Positions 1-11,273 of a stretch of DNA of 64,000 bases are shown one piece after another. The first letter of the stretch is position 1; every line of letters begins with the position of its first letter. The position numbers and the translations under genes were made by a program. Under the pieces are notes generated by a model, which was not told where the DNA came from, did no database searches, and worked only from the letters and a program-made list of their open reading frames with translations. Source of the DNA: Actinomycetes bacterium (GTDB lineage Bacteria > Actinomycetota > Coriobacteriia > Coriobacteriales > UBA8131); NCBI GenBank assembly GCA_009787085.1, contig WRGR01000041.1, forward strand, positions 1-64,000. Direction: 5' to 3'.

Positions 1-629
1 GTGGCTGTGGCGGCGGTCGCTGCCGTGGCTGTGGCGGCCCTGTCCGCTGCTGCCGTGACACCGGCTTTGTTCGCCGCCAGCGCCTCAGTCGCTGCTGTTG
101 CTTTGTCTGCCGTTGCCTCACCGGCCTGAAGCCGCCGCCGCAGCCGCCGGTAGTCCTGACAGGTGGCCAAGCAGATCGGCGTGATCCGCCTAGCAACCTC
201 GATCAGGGTACGGGCTGCCCGGGCATCGGTAAAGGGGCCGAAATAGCGGGTTGTCGGAACGTGCCTCTCACGGGTGTACTTCAAAGCCGGATAAGTGTCC
301 CCCATGGTCAGTGCAACGAAGGGGTAACTCTTATCGTCTTTGAAATCAACATTAAAGGTCGGCGAGAACTGATGGATCAGGTTCTTCTCCAAAATCAACG
401 ACTCATGATCGTTATCGCATGTCACATAGTCAAAGCTGGTGACAGTGGCCATTAGCCGCGGTATCATCTCCCGACCGTCCTGTAGATTCACGTACTGCAA
501 CATGCGGGCACGTAAATCACGTGCCTTGCCCACGTACAGTACCTTGCCTTGGGCATCCTTCCAAAGGTAGACACCGGGATCCCGGGGAACAGACCGGAGT
601 TGTTCACGTATGCTGGGTACACTTGTCAT
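1..629 (-). CDS. uvrC: UvrC, excinuclease ABC subunit C (N-terminal part, cut by window edge)
   Basis: UvrC makes both incisions in UvrABC nucleotide excision repair. Only about 209 N-terminal codons are present; the frame runs off the left edge without a stop. The start is the ATG at 629-627. The GIY-YIG nuclease domain is clear: PGVYLWKD near residue 18, VLYVGKARDLR near residue 30, and the family pattern NLIHQFSPTFNV near residue 85. After the conserved RYFGPFTDARAAR stretch (about residues 127-140), the sequence from about residue 172 to the edge becomes an Ala/Thr-rich low-complexity run (bases 1-116). UvrC homologues normally have a Cys-containing linker there. It lies 440 bp beyond the end of uvrA on the same strand. 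Identity is certain; the nature of the Ala/Thr segment is not. Confidence 0.93.
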   Translation of the reverse strand, partial: MTSVPSIREQLRSVPRDPGVYLWKDAQGKVLYVGKARDLRARMLQYVNLQDGREMIPRLMATVTSFDYVTCDNDHESLILEKNLIHQFSPTFNVDFKDDKSYPFVALTMGDTYPALKYTRERHVPTTRYFGPFTDARAARTLIEVARRITPICLATCQDYRRLRRRLQAGEATADKATAATEALAANKAGVTAAADRAATATAATAATA

Positions 630-706
630 GCGCGTATGGTAACATGTCCATGACAGCAAGGGACGGATTGCTCCCAATTTGAAACAGAGTAGAGAGGACG
701 TTTGCA

Positions 707-862
707 ATGAAGTATGTCTGTACGATCTGCGGCTACACATTTGACACTGAAGAAGGCGATGCCAACTTGGGCATCGCCCCGGGTACTGCTTGGGAGGATG
801 TCCCGGACGACTTCCGCTGCCCGCTCTGCGGTGCAGGCAAGGATGCCTTCAGCCCTGCGTAA
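707..862 (+). CDS. Rubredoxin
   Basis: A 51-residue protein starting at ATG 707, behind an AGAGAGG ribosome binding site at about 691-697. It has both rubredoxin metal knuckles, YVCTICGY at residues 3-10 and RCPLCGAGK at residues 37-45, so four cysteines bind one Fe. The internal segment [15 protein letters not shown] is diagnostic. Rubredoxins are cytoplasmic one-electron carriers, in anaerobes often serving oxygen- or peroxide-reducing enzymes. The gene is divergent from uvrC with a 77-bp gap, and no partner such as rubrerythrin or a flavodiiron protein is next to it, so its redox partner is unknown. Confidence 0.95.
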   Translation: MKYVCTICGYTFDTEEGDANLGIAPGTAWEDVPDDFRCPLCGAGKDAFSPA

Positions 863-1068
863 CAAGCGCTGGATCATGGCTTGGCTTCCTTATGGAGGCC
901 CCGAATTAGAGCAGGGTCCATCTAGGGTCGCCCGAGCAAGCGGGGTCACTGCTAGCGGTAATGGCACCGTTTGCACGGACGGGTCTTAGGTGATCTTGCT
1001 TGCAAGATGCCGCAACAGCATTAATTAGGTGCTTCCCAAGGGGTGAGTCCTACCTGCAAGGGTAAGTC
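863..1068. repeat. Intergenic stretch with two direct copies of the solo repeat
   Basis: Between rubredoxin and the end of uvrA no gene is visible. Two related blocks lie in direct order. The first is TTGCAAGATGCCGCAACAGC followed by TTAATTAGGTGCTTCCCAAG (about 1000-1040). The second is TTGCAAGATGACGTGGCATG followed by ATCGGATTGGTGCTTTCTTA (about 1073-1112). The second block runs into the last codons of uvrA. Between them is a small imperfect tandem duplication, GTGAGTCCTACCTGCAAGG and GTAAGTCCTACTTGCAAGA. Both blocks belong to the dispersed solo repeat family, here in minus orientation. Confidence 0.7.
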
Positions 1069-3921
<2,853 letters not shown>

Positions 3922-3985
3922 ATGATGCTCCTGAAGTGCTCAAATGGCCGTCAAAAGGATGGCCGGGGCGGTTGGACCAAAAAAA

Positions 3986-4020
3986 TGGCGTGACATGATT
4001 AAATCGGTGCTTCCTTAAAG
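3986..4020 (-). repeat. Solo copy of the dispersed repeat over a stop codon
   Basis: The minus strand reads TTTAAGGAAGCACCGATTTA followed by ATCATGTCACGCC. The TAA at 4017-4015 that ends the 7TM-PAS gene is the first part of the repeat, so the repeat supplies or overlaps the stop codon. It lies in the 93-bp gap before uvrA. Confidence 0.75.
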
Positions 4021-5910
4021 ACTTAAGAGCGTGGGGACATCTGACGGCTGCTCTGTGGTATCCGGCTTGAAATAGCGCACCAGTAGATTTTTATCCATGA
4101 AATCCAACCTCCTAAACTGCATGCGCACCCTGATAGACCTCGATACCGCCCCAACGGTTTGGAACTCGAACTCCAGCTCTGAGCGGTCGCGCTTCTGCGC
4201 CTCTTCGATCTTTTGGAACAAAAGCTCCATGCTGTCTGATCCTTCACTTTGGAAGGTTGGAATAGTGTTCCAGTGGTCTTTGCAGTACTCCTGTTGGCTG
4301 TTGAACCCCAAGAGACTGACAGCGGCATAATTGACTTGAACGACTGCCATGCTGGTGTCCACCACATCGCAAGGCCAAGGAGCCTCATCGATAATGAACT
4401 GCAACAGCCGCTCATGGTTGGGGGGTGGGAAGATGTAGGCCGCCACACAAAACCCGGATTGTAACTGGATGCCGCGCATACTGAAATGCAGCAGGATGTT
4501 CTTATTGCGCAGACGAAAATCGACATAGAACTCGTCCCTGCCCCGGTCCTGCGCCTCCTGCAGATGCTTCATGAAGGGCTGTGCCGGCTCGCTGCCTAAA
4601 TGGGAGTCGACAAAACCCTGAACCAGCAATTCCGGTAGCTCTTTGCGCACCATCTTCTTGTCGCTCATCCCAAAGAAGCGCAAAGCGGCAGTGTTGCAAT
4701 CAATGATGTTGGACTGGGCATCGAATACTAGGCAGATAAAAGGCGAGCTGTTTATCAGCTTGGTGGTATTAGACTCCAAATGCTGCCTGATCCTCAGCTC
4801 GTTGGCCTCCACACTGTCAGTGTCATCATGGATGACAATGGCCTGCCCCACATTACGGTTGAAGATATCCAACTGGGTGTGGGTGATTAAATAGTGTCGA
4901 GACTCACTGAAGTTCGGAGCCTGGTACACCAAGTCGTGGACCCGTTGGTCAAGTATCTCAGAAGGAAAGCCGGGCACACCTAGCAACAGCCGTCCAGGCT
5001 TAATGCCTTCTAAAGACGGAAAGCAGATCTGGGCCTGTCGGTTCAAATCCACCAAAAAACAGTTCCGGTCGACGATAAGGTAGGCGTCCTGCATATTCTG
5101 CACGACCTCATAGCGTCCTAAGACCTCCCACTCAGGGAGCTGCCATCGTGTCACATAAATACAGATGACAAAGATGGCCAAGGTGCCGGCCAAGGGCATT
5201 GGGTTGTAGCTGCCCGGCAAGACATTGCCTAGGTATAACAGGGCGGCAACCACCGGTAAAGCCATGATCAGCAAAAATACAGGTATGATCAATTGAGCAT
5301 GCCACTTGGCATGGGCGATATAGCTCACGTAGTTGATGCAGGCAAGGAGCACGAGCACGAAACTAACAAAGCTGAAGATGAGAAACATTGCCCCGGGCAA
5401 AAAATAGGCCTGGCCTGCGACGAGCTGGGCATTGAAAATACTGTCCAAGGGATAAACCACCATCAGCGCCGCCGACATTGCCGCCCAAGCTGCCAATACC
5501 ACCGACTTAACCAGTGTGATTCGGCGCATCGTATAGTCATGAACGAACAGGTAGATCAAAATCGCCGCCAGCTGGCCTAACACCAGGCTGATGCGCAGCA
5601 TCAATGTCATCTGGCTTATGGTAGTGGCGGTCTGTATGAGCAGGGCGCAGGTAGAGATGAGGCAAGAAGAGAAGGCCGCAGCAAACAAGAATCTCATTCG
5701 CGGCTGACGCAAGGCCTTGCCAATGATCAGTATGGAAACGATCCCCAAGAGTAGGCCGCAAAACTCAAGCAACGTGTAGAGCTGCTCAATACCCCACGTG
5801 ACTGGCAGCGGGTTCACCGAGTCAGGCAGGATGCCCTTCAGGTCATTGAGTATATTCAGGCTCGAGTTTGCGCCCGTTAGCAACTGTGCTGCCAATATCA
5901 GATATCCCAT
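4015..5910 (-). CDS. 7TM-PAS membrane sensor protein lacking a recognisable output domain
   Basis: 631 residues. The first ~260 residues hold about seven hydrophobic helices (for example LLEFCGLLLGIVSILIIG near 48 and LVLGQLAAILIYLFV near 110), resembling the 7TM sensor module found at the N-terminus of some histidine kinases. Three PAS-like segments follow: near 285-370 (DAYLIVDRNCFLVDLN), 385-490 (SSPFICLVFDAQSNIIDCN) and 500-620 (WPCDVVDTSMAVVQVNYAA). No H-box, HATPase, GGDEF, EAL or effector domain follows; the protein ends shortly after the last PAS. It may signal through a separate partner or be a truncated kinase. No response regulator is adjacent. The stop codon lies in a solo repeat, consistent with a repeat-associated truncation. 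Confidence 0.75.
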   Translation of the reverse strand: MGYLILAAQLLTGANSSLNILNDLKGILPDSVNPLPVTWGIEQLYTLLEFCGLLLGIVSILIIGKALRQPRMRFLFAAAFSSCLISTCALLIQTATTISQMTLMLRISLVLGQLAAILIYLFVHDYTMRRITLVKSVVLAAWAAMSAALMVVYPLDSIFNAQLVAGQAYFLPGAMFLIFSFVSFVLVLLACINYVSYIAHAKWHAQLIIPVFLLIMALPVVAALLYLGNVLPGSYNPMPLAGTLAIFVICIYVTRWQLPEWEVLGRYEVVQNMQDAYLIVDRNCFLVDLNRQAQICFPSLEGIKPGRLLLGVPGFPSEILDQRVHDLVYQAPNFSESRHYLITHTQLDIFNRNVGQAIVIHDDTDSVEANELRIRQHLESNTTKLINSSPFICLVFDAQSNIIDCNTAALRFFGMSDKKMVRKELPELLVQGFVDSHLGSEPAQPFMKHLQEAQDRGRDEFYVDFRLRNKNILLHFSMRGIQLQSGFCVAAYIFPPPNHERLLQFIIDEAPWPCDVVDTSMAVVQVNYAAVSLLGFNSQQEYCKDHWNTIPTFQSEGSDSMELLFQKIEEAQKRDRSELEFEFQTVGAVSRSIRVRMQFRRLDFMDKNLLVRYFKPDTTEQPSDVPTLLSL

Positions 5911-5947
5911 AGCCTAAACTCTCCCTATCGTAATGCCACGTGTCCGC

Positions 5948-8176
5948 CTATTCTAGCGCAAGAACAGACTCTATATGCTGACTGAGGTCGAACCATTCCT
6001 GTTCCATCTGGGGAATGCGCTGTTTTAGGGTTTGATACTCCGCAAGCGCCAGATTGAAGGCCTCAGTGTCTTGATACAAGCTCTCTTCGGCCATCTTGGC
6101 CATCAGCTCATCATAACGGGTGTTATCCCGAGCGAGTTGTTCTTCCAGCTCGGACAAACGCCGACGCTCGTCTTTGAGCGTCCGGTAGGCCTTATTCCGA
6201 GCCTCGGCCTCGGCTCGTTTCTGCTCTTTGGACTTCGGGGCGCCTTTCGGGACGCCTTTATTCTCTGAGCTGGCTTCGGTTGGTTCGGGGGTCGCCTTGG
6301 CTTCCGTACCAGTTTCGGCCGCCGCCGGACTGGCCTTAGCCTTGGCTGTGACCGTCTCACTGGCCGTCTGCGTTTTGCGCAGGTAATAAGCGTAGCCTTC
6401 CGGGAAGCTGTTGACCTTACCGTCTTTGACCTCAACGATACGGTTGGCAATAGAATGAATCAGGTGACGGTCATGGGTAATAAATACTAATGTGCCGTCA
6501 AAAGCCCGCAGGGCATCCTCCAAAACATCAGAGCTGGCGATATCAAGGTGGTTGGTCGGCTCGTCCAAACAGAGCAGCGGTGCCGGCTGCACCAGCATCT
6601 TGGCTAGCGCCAAGCGGCTCTTCTCGCCACCAGAGAGCACCGAGACCCGTTTTTGCACATCGTCGCCGGAGAACAGGAAGGCACCGAGCAAACTGCGCTG
6701 TTCGGACTGAGTCCAAGTCGGCGAGACACGATCCAGCTCTTGGAGCACGGAGTTGGCCGGACTCAGCCCTTCCAACTGGTGCTGGGCGTAGTAGGCACAG
6801 CTGACCTTAGAGCCCAGTTTGCGTGTGCCAGCATCATAGTCCAAGGCACCGGCGATGATCTTTAGCAGGGTTGACTTGCCGGCACCGTTCGGCCCGACCA
6901 GCGCAACCTTTTCGCCACGGTAAAGCGTCAAGTCGATGCCGGGGCTACCGCCGCCACCGTAAACCTGCTTGTCTCCATAGGCTTTCTCAATGCCTTTCAG
7001 TTCGACCACCACATCACCGGTGCGCTCGGGTTGGCGGAAGCGGAAACGAACCTTCTTGTGCGCCTCGGGCAGCTGAATCAGTTCCATGCGCTCTAGACGA
7101 TGCAGCCGCTCCTGGGCTTGCCGCGCCTTGGTGGCCTTGTAGCGAAAACGTTCGACAAAGGCCTTTATTTCGGCGATCTCGGCCTGTTGGCGCTGGTAAG
7201 CTTGACGCAACTGGATAAGGTGCTGTTTTCGTTGGCGCTGGTAGTCGCTATAGCCACCACGATAGATGGTGACCCGACCGTCTTCTAGCTCCAACACATG
7301 GTCGATCATAGCATCCATAAAGGCGCGATCGTGGCTGACCAACACCACTGCCCCCTCGTAACCGCGCAAAAAACCCTCCAGCCAGCGAACACTCTCTAAG
7401 TCCAAGTGGTTGGTCGGCTCATCAAGCAGCAGGATATCGGGGCGGACCAATAACAGTTGGGCAAGCGAGATGCGCATCTGCCAGCCGCCGGAGAATTCGG
7501 CTGTCGGGCGGGCAAGATCGTCTTCCTTGAAGCCCAACCCGAAGAGCACCGACCGGGCTTGGGACTCCAAGGTATAGCCGCCGCCGTGTTCGAATGCATC
7601 GGCGAGGCGGCCATACTCGGCCAACAGCTTCTCCAAGGTGGCAGCGGCATCGGCAGCATCGCCGCGGTCAGTGGCAGCGGCATCGGCAGCATCGCCGCGG
7701 TCAGTGGCAGCGGCGTTCAGGCCAGTGGCTGCGTATGCCTGTCCGGCGGCGCCCTTGCCATGCGGGCGAGCAGCAACAGGCAGCTGGTTGGCGGTGTGAG
7801 CGGCGGACGCAGCGGCAACGGTTGTAGCGCCAGGCACCTTGGCTCCCAAGGCACTGATCCGTGTTTCCAAGAGCGTCAGCCGCTCGCTGATATCCACCAA
7901 GCGGGAAGCGGCCCGCATCACGCACTCCAACAGCACGCCGTCCTCTACCTCGATGGCGTTTTGCTCTAGGTAGCCGATACGGGCATCCTTGGCCAGTGTC
8001 AAGGTGCCGTCGTCAGCCTCGTCTTGACCAGCGATAATGTTCAGCAACGTGGTCTTGCCAGCCCCGTTCGGCCCGACCAGCGCCACCCGGTCACGCTCGT
8101 TGACGTGAAAACTGACATTTGCGAACAGCACACGTGCTGCAAAGGATTTGCTCAAGTTGTTGACTGAAAGAATCAT
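5948..8176 (-). CDS. ABC-F family ATPase (ribosome-associated, Uup/YdiF type)
   Basis: 742 residues from the ATG at 8176, chosen because [12 protein letters not shown] is the canonical N-terminus; upstream in-frame Met codons at 8194 and 8245 are less likely. Two ABC domains without membrane segments: Walker [10 protein letters not shown] and GPNGAGKST, signatures [15 protein letters not shown] and [15 protein letters not shown], and Walker [13 protein letters not shown] and [12 protein letters not shown]. The P-site tRNA-interaction linker ([20 protein letters not shown]) lies between them and a charged coiled-coil domain forms the C-terminus (residues ~650-742). ABC-F proteins act on stalled or antibiotic-bound ribosomes. 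Oddity: an Ala-rich insertion at about residues 125-195 contains a perfect 33-bp tandem duplication (7638-7703, [11 protein letters not shown] twice). Confidence 0.93.
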   Translation of the reverse strand: MILSVNNLSKSFAARVLFANVSFHVNERDRVALVGPNGAGKTTLLNIIAGQDEADDGTLTLAKDARIGYLEQNAIEVEDGVLLECVMRAASRLVDISERLTLLETRISALGAKVPGATTVAAASAAHTANQLPVAARPHGKGAAGQAYAATGLNAAATDRGDAADAAATDRGDAADAAATLEKLLAEYGRLADAFEHGGGYTLESQARSVLFGLGFKEDDLARPTAEFSGGWQMRISLAQLLLVRPDILLLDEPTNHLDLESVRWLEGFLRGYEGAVVLVSHDRAFMDAMIDHVLELEDGRVTIYRGGYSDYQRQRKQHLIQLRQAYQRQQAEIAEIKAFVERFRYKATKARQAQERLHRLERMELIQLPEAHKKVRFRFRQPERTGDVVVELKGIEKAYGDKQVYGGGGSPGIDLTLYRGEKVALVGPNGAGKSTLLKIIAGALDYDAGTRKLGSKVSCAYYAQHQLEGLSPANSVLQELDRVSPTWTQSEQRSLLGAFLFSGDDVQKRVSVLSGGEKSRLALAKMLVQPAPLLCLDEPTNHLDIASSDVLEDALRAFDGTLVFITHDRHLIHSIANRIVEVKDGKVNSFPEGYAYYLRKTQTASETVTAKAKASPAAAETGTEAKATPEPTEASSENKGVPKGAPKSKEQKRAEAEARNKAYRTLKDERRRLSELEEQLARDNTRYDELMAKMAEESLYQDTEAFNLALAEYQTLKQRIPQMEQEWFDLSQHIESVLALE
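7638..7703. repeat. 33-bp perfect tandem duplication within the ABC-F gene
   Basis: Two identical 33-base units in direct order (7638-7670 and 7671-7703) encode the repeated peptide [11 protein letters not shown]. The unit is a multiple of three, so the frame is kept. It sits in the Ala-rich insertion of the first ABC domain. Confidence 0.9.
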
Positions 8177-8307
8177 CAACCGATAATTGTACATGAAAGC
8201 CACGTCTCGCACTAACGGCCAGAGTATCCGCAGGTTACTGGGCATCTGCCCTTCCGCTCACTCATCAAAAGTCAGCATTTGGCCTATCCGGCAGCTGGGC
8301 GTATTCC

Positions 8308-8447
8308 CCAAGGAGACGCCGATCAATCCCAAATTGCAGTCATTGTCGGCTCAGGGCGGCAATCTTTCCCCGGATCAGCGCAGGATTAGAGATTGCGGCG
8401 CGAAGCCGTGTGGGACGGAATTGCGAGTTGATCGGTGCCTCCTTAGG
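8308..8447 (+). mobile_element. MITE-like dispersed element, copy 1 (about 140 bp)
   Basis: Terminal inverted repeats: left CCAAGGAGACGCCGATCAA (8308-8326) and right TTGATCGGTGCCTCCTTAGG (8428-8447). The interior has no open frame of note and carries GCAGTCATTGTCGGC and GGCAATCTTTCCCC, which recur in the two other long copies at 23884-24034 (same orientation) and 53238-53375 (reversed). It lies between the ABC-F and DUF3786 genes. No transposase is encoded, so any movement would need one elsewhere. Confidence 0.8.
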
Positions 8448-8458
8448 AAAACGAGAGC

Positions 8459-9127
8459 CTACAGAAGCTTGTTCGCAGATACGTAGTTATTGAACTTCGC
8501 CATTGCGAAATCTGGCAGTGCAGCTAGGTCCTCAAGGGGTAGGTAATCTTGGGCGTAGGCATCAAATAAAACCGTGCACTCCGGCGGTATGATGTCGTCT
8601 TCTCCAGCCCATATCGTAAACACAACAGGAACACGCGGGCAAAGATTGACCTTAATTGAAGCGTCACCCAGCTCAGTGCGTTCACCCGGGAACTCTTCTA
8701 AAAGCTGATACAAAAGCTCGGGCTGGGATCCGAAGTACTGGATAAAAGCATTTGTGACATTCTTCTTCATGCCCGGGCCGCCCGCCCGTCCGACTTTGCG
8801 GAAATCGGCAAAAGTGACGAGTCGTCCGCTCAGTTCGCGTCCGCTAGCAACAATCAAGTTGTGCAGTACGACGGAAGACTCGATGCCCTGCAACTCGGTC
8901 GCATGCCCCTTAGGTTGAACAGCGCCAGTGCTGCAATCGATGCTATAGGGGCGACCAATAAACACAGTCTCGATAGAATCAGAGCCGGGATCGTAGCTCG
9001 CTCCGGCGCATCTAGCCATTACTTGTTTGTCGCCCGCCAAAAAGTCTGACACTGCCTTTTCCATACAAGTAGAGTAGACTTTTGGAGCTTTGGGGTTTTG
9101 ATAAACCGACAATTTGGCACCTCGCAA
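8459..9127 (-). CDS. DUF3786 domain protein
   Basis: About 222 residues from a TTG at 9127, or 201 from the ATG at 9064 (MEKAVSDFLAG), which looks more natural; neither has a good ribosome binding site. The C-terminal half has the pattern I associate with DUF3786: VPVVFTIWAGEDDIIPPE followed by TVLFDAYAQDYLPLEDL. An earlier segment, VLHNLIVASGRELSGRLVTF, also fits. DUF3786 proteins occur in anaerobic bacteria and archaea and have no assigned function. The gene sits in a decayed accessory stretch beside a MITE-like copy, but its own frame is intact. Confidence 0.7.
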   Translation of the reverse strand: MRGAKLSVYQNPKAPKVYSTCMEKAVSDFLAGDKQVMARCAGASYDPGSDSIETVFIGRPYSIDCSTGAVQPKGHATELQGIESSVVLHNLIVASGRELSGRLVTFADFRKVGRAGGPGMKKNVTNAFIQYFGSQPELLYQLLEEFPGERTELGDASIKVNLCPRVPVVFTIWAGEDDIIPPECTVLFDAYAQDYLPLEDLAALPDFAMAKFNNYVSANKLL

Positions 9128-9697
9128 TTTTGGTCATCTGTAGCATATGGGAGGTCGCTTTTAGCCCGCATCCACCCAGTATAGCAAAACCCCTTTATTC
9201 GTGAGATACCGGGGAGATGCCGATTTTTCTCTATGGCGCGGGCGTAACGGCCACATAATCCCGCCAGCCATGTGACCTCAGTGAACACCGTTCGGAGAGT
9301 GATTTCAACCTGCAAGTCGCTGACTATTTCTCGTGGGCGATACAAAGGAAATGGGAGCGTGCCGACTGGCGTTCTTTCGATTTGGTAAAGAAAGCCATAT
9401 GCAACGAATGGGACTTGTTCAGGAAAGGTGACTGGACATATTACTGAAAAAACTGACCCCCCCACCTATCCGGTCAAGGAAAAGCCCGGGGGCTTTTATC
9501 AGCAGGGGGGAACGTTTTCCCTCTTAGTTTACTACAGGAAGCGACAAGAGAACAAAACCGTTACCTCAAGGCTAGCCGCTTCCAGCCCGAGTTGCCAGTG
9601 GGAGCGACTACCAAAAAAGCTCCGATCCGAATCGGCGGGCGTTTACAAAGCATGGAACCTTGCAGTTGTCGAAAGTGATCTTTGGGAGGATGGAGCA
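9128..9697. other. 570-bp stretch without a convincing gene
   Basis: Short open frames exist on both strands but none has a recognisable family pattern or ribosome binding site. It holds a terminator-like hairpin at 9480-9497 and, at about 9211-9225, a short GGAGATGCCGATTTT match to the ends of the dispersed repeat. It looks like degraded sequence. Confidence 0.5.
9480..9497. terminator. Terminator-like hairpin
   Basis: Perfect inverted repeat AAAAGCCC-GG-GGGCTTTT. The A and T tracts at both ends could let it work in either direction. It stands in a stretch without clear genes, so what it terminates is unknown. Confidence 0.5.
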
Positions 9698-10071
9698 ATG
9701 ATCTAGCCGCCAGAGGCCAGGACTATCGCCCGGTACTTGCGCACCGAAGTCCTCGGTAAGCGGGTTGACACTGTCGGCGGTAACTTCGGCGGCCACAAGT
9801 TCACCTTCTACCTCGGCGACCCCAACGGCTACCAGGGGCTTTTGGCCGACAAGGAAGTATGGGCGGTCAACGACCGCAACTGCTACGTTGAGCTGGAGGT
9901 CGGCAACTGCCTGTTGCTAGCACGTGACGGTGCCAACATCCGCTACCTCGGAGGCGGCGATGCGCCCCGGCAGAAGAGCAGGCTGCTGCTGAGCTTCACC
10001 GACAGCAGCATGCTCAACTTCACCGCCTCGGCGGCAGCATCTACTTTTGCCCGAACTGCCAGAGGCTCTGA
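9698..10071 (+). pseudogene. Broken Fpg/Nei-like DNA glycosylase gene
   Basis: A good ribosome binding site (GGGAGG, 9684-9689) precedes ATG 9698, but codon 3 is TAG (9704-9706), where related Fpg-like proteins have Glu (M-I-E-x-P-E). After it the frame reads PPEARTIARYLRTEVLGKR, then KFTFYLGDPNGYQGLLADK and LLLARDGANIRYLGGGDAP, all typical of the N-terminal beta-sandwich of the family. The homology stops near 10020. Directly after, in a different frame, comes GGSIYFCPNCQRL and a stop (10031-10071), the usual C-terminal zinc finger. The whole helix-two-turn-helix middle, over 100 residues, is therefore missing. Two independent lesions mark it as a pseudogene; downstream initiation at TTG 9737 would still give a truncated protein. 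Confidence 0.85.
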
Positions 10072-10247
10072 GCACACAGGTTGTCATTCTTTGTCGTCTG
10101 TCTGGTCGCTTTTCCCAGACGAAGGGGCAGTCACTGGCAAAGAGCACGGAGCTATGCAGAGCATGCGATGCAGCAGGGCATCTCTCTGCAGATCTTCGAG
10201 CCATCATAACCACTCAATACCTTGTTGCCACAAATCTACTCTGAAGA
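10072..10247. other. Gap without a supported gene
   Basis: A plus-strand open frame crosses here (ending 10244) and includes CRACDAAGH, but I recognise no family and see no start signal. It is probably debris between two pseudogenes. Confidence 0.4.
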
Positions 10248-10698
10248 TTAACGGCTTTGCTGTCTGTTCTCCCTCTGTTGCAGGAAATCCGCAGGTGACC
10301 GGGCTGGCACGGGAGACTGGCTGAAATCCCGATCATTGCTGGTGATTATCTGCTCTGCCTTTTCTCGCCTTGCGGTCGCCGCGAGTATGGCATCCTCGAA
10401 ATCGCAGACTTTGAGTGTGAGGGCAGCAGTGGCATCGGCTGCCGCCGTATCGCAAACTCGGACGATCTGAAGAAGCGCGGCGATGGCATCCTTGGTTTCG
10501 ACCGCACTCTTCCCGCCCTTGCGGACGATGCAGTATGCGTCGGCGATGCTCCCAGCGGGAGTGACTGCATCCAGCGGGGGTGACTGCATCCAGCTTGCCC
10601 TCCGCAGCAAGCCGCACGACCGCATAGGAGTCGTCAAAGAATGCCTCGCGGCGCCCGAGTACATCAGCGAGAACGTTAGTGCCTATGAGGACCTTCAT
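10248..10698 (-). pseudogene. PIN-domain (VapC-like) toxin gene disrupted by a 19-bp tandem duplication
   Basis: From ATG 10698 the frame reads MKVLIGTNVLADVLGRREAF and LDAVTPAG, the N-terminal PIN pattern with the first catalytic-site region (here G-T-N where D-T-N is usual). At 10556-10593 a 19-base unit (CTGGATGCAGTCACYCCCG on the minus strand) is present twice. 19 is not a multiple of three, so the frame breaks. The other half continues in the next frame: AGSIADAYCIVRKGG, CDFEDAILAATARRE and IITSNDRDFSQSP, the C-terminal PIN pattern with its acidic residues. Removing one unit restores one frame of about 143 residues. PIN toxins are ribonucleases. The start overlaps the end of an antitoxin-like frame. 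Confidence 0.85.
10556..10593. repeat. 19-bp tandem duplication causing a frameshift
   Basis: Units 10556-10574 and 10575-10593 differ at one base. They lie inside the PIN-domain gene and shift its frame. Confidence 0.9.
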
Positions 10699-10868
10699 TT
10701 GCCGGCCAGTCTCTCTCCCCGGATCTCTTCTGCAGTGAGATTGACATCACCAGCAATTCCCACGAGGCTGTCGAGCAGGGCGACCTTATCCCTTACGGGG
10801 CTTGATATTTTTGCAATGATTTTTCCCTTACGGCTGATGTACCTGATGCGGTAGGGCGGCGGCTTCCC
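10695..10868 (-). pseudogene. Antitoxin-like remnant preceding the PIN toxin
   Basis: An open frame of 57 codons ending in a TGA that overlaps the PIN ATG (ATGA arrangement, typical of toxin-antitoxin pairs). It reads ISRKGKIIAKISSPVRDKV, then LLDSLVGIAGDVNLTAEEIR and GERLAGK. The C-terminal pattern of DIDL-like residues followed by EEIRxERL is common in RelB/VapB-type antitoxins, where it wraps around the toxin. No ATG, GTG or TTG precedes the conserved part after the upstream stop at 10869-10871, so the N-terminal DNA-binding part appears lost. It is most likely a remnant. Confidence 0.6.
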
Positions 10869-10871
10869 TCA

Positions 10872-11273
10872 CAGCGCCGAACGCATTTTTGGTAAGGCCA
10901 AGGAGCCAAATGCAGCGCACATGGAGGACAACTGGTGGAGACTCTGTCCCAGAAGCGATCTGTCTGACTGATCTACGCGCACAGGCCGACATCGACCTAG
11001 GCCTTAAGAACATGACCTTGGCCGAGATCCAGCTGATCATCTGGCACCCCCAACAGCTAATCCTTCCCCACTAAAACCCAATGATCCGGTGCCACGCCCA
11101 TTTGCAATTGCCTTCAGTGGTGCCTCCCCCATGATCATTATACTGACAGTGTGCCTAGCTATCGGATGTATCACAAATTTCATAATATTTTGAATAAGCA
11201 AATCGATCAAAAAAAAGGGATATGCTTACGGAACGTACACGAGTCCTGCATTTGGGGTGGCAGACAAACGTCG
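10872..11273. other. 400-bp stretch with no recognised gene; AT-rich near its end
   Basis: A plus-strand open frame at 10889-11074 (about 61 codons, ending QLIIWHPQQLILPH) has no recognisable family. A weak similarity to the dispersed repeat is seen near 11084-11130. From about 11140 to 11225 the DNA is clearly more AT-rich than its neighbours. It ends at the ilvD stop. Confidence 0.4.

Noticed and set aside
9019-9465. Minus-strand open frame of 148 codons upstream of the DUF3786 gene
   Set aside because: It overlaps the DUF3786 gene in another frame, has no recognisable domain and no start signal.
9704-9706. TAG in the Fpg-like gene as a possible pyrrolysine codon
   Set aside because: The position is a conserved Glu, the gene has a second independent lesion (internal deletion with frame change), and no pyl genes are in the window. 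A nonsense mutation is simpler.
10889-11074. Small plus-strand open frame between the broken antitoxin and ilvD
   Set aside because: No family pattern or ribosome binding site; in a stretch of degraded genes. Reported only as unassigned sequence.
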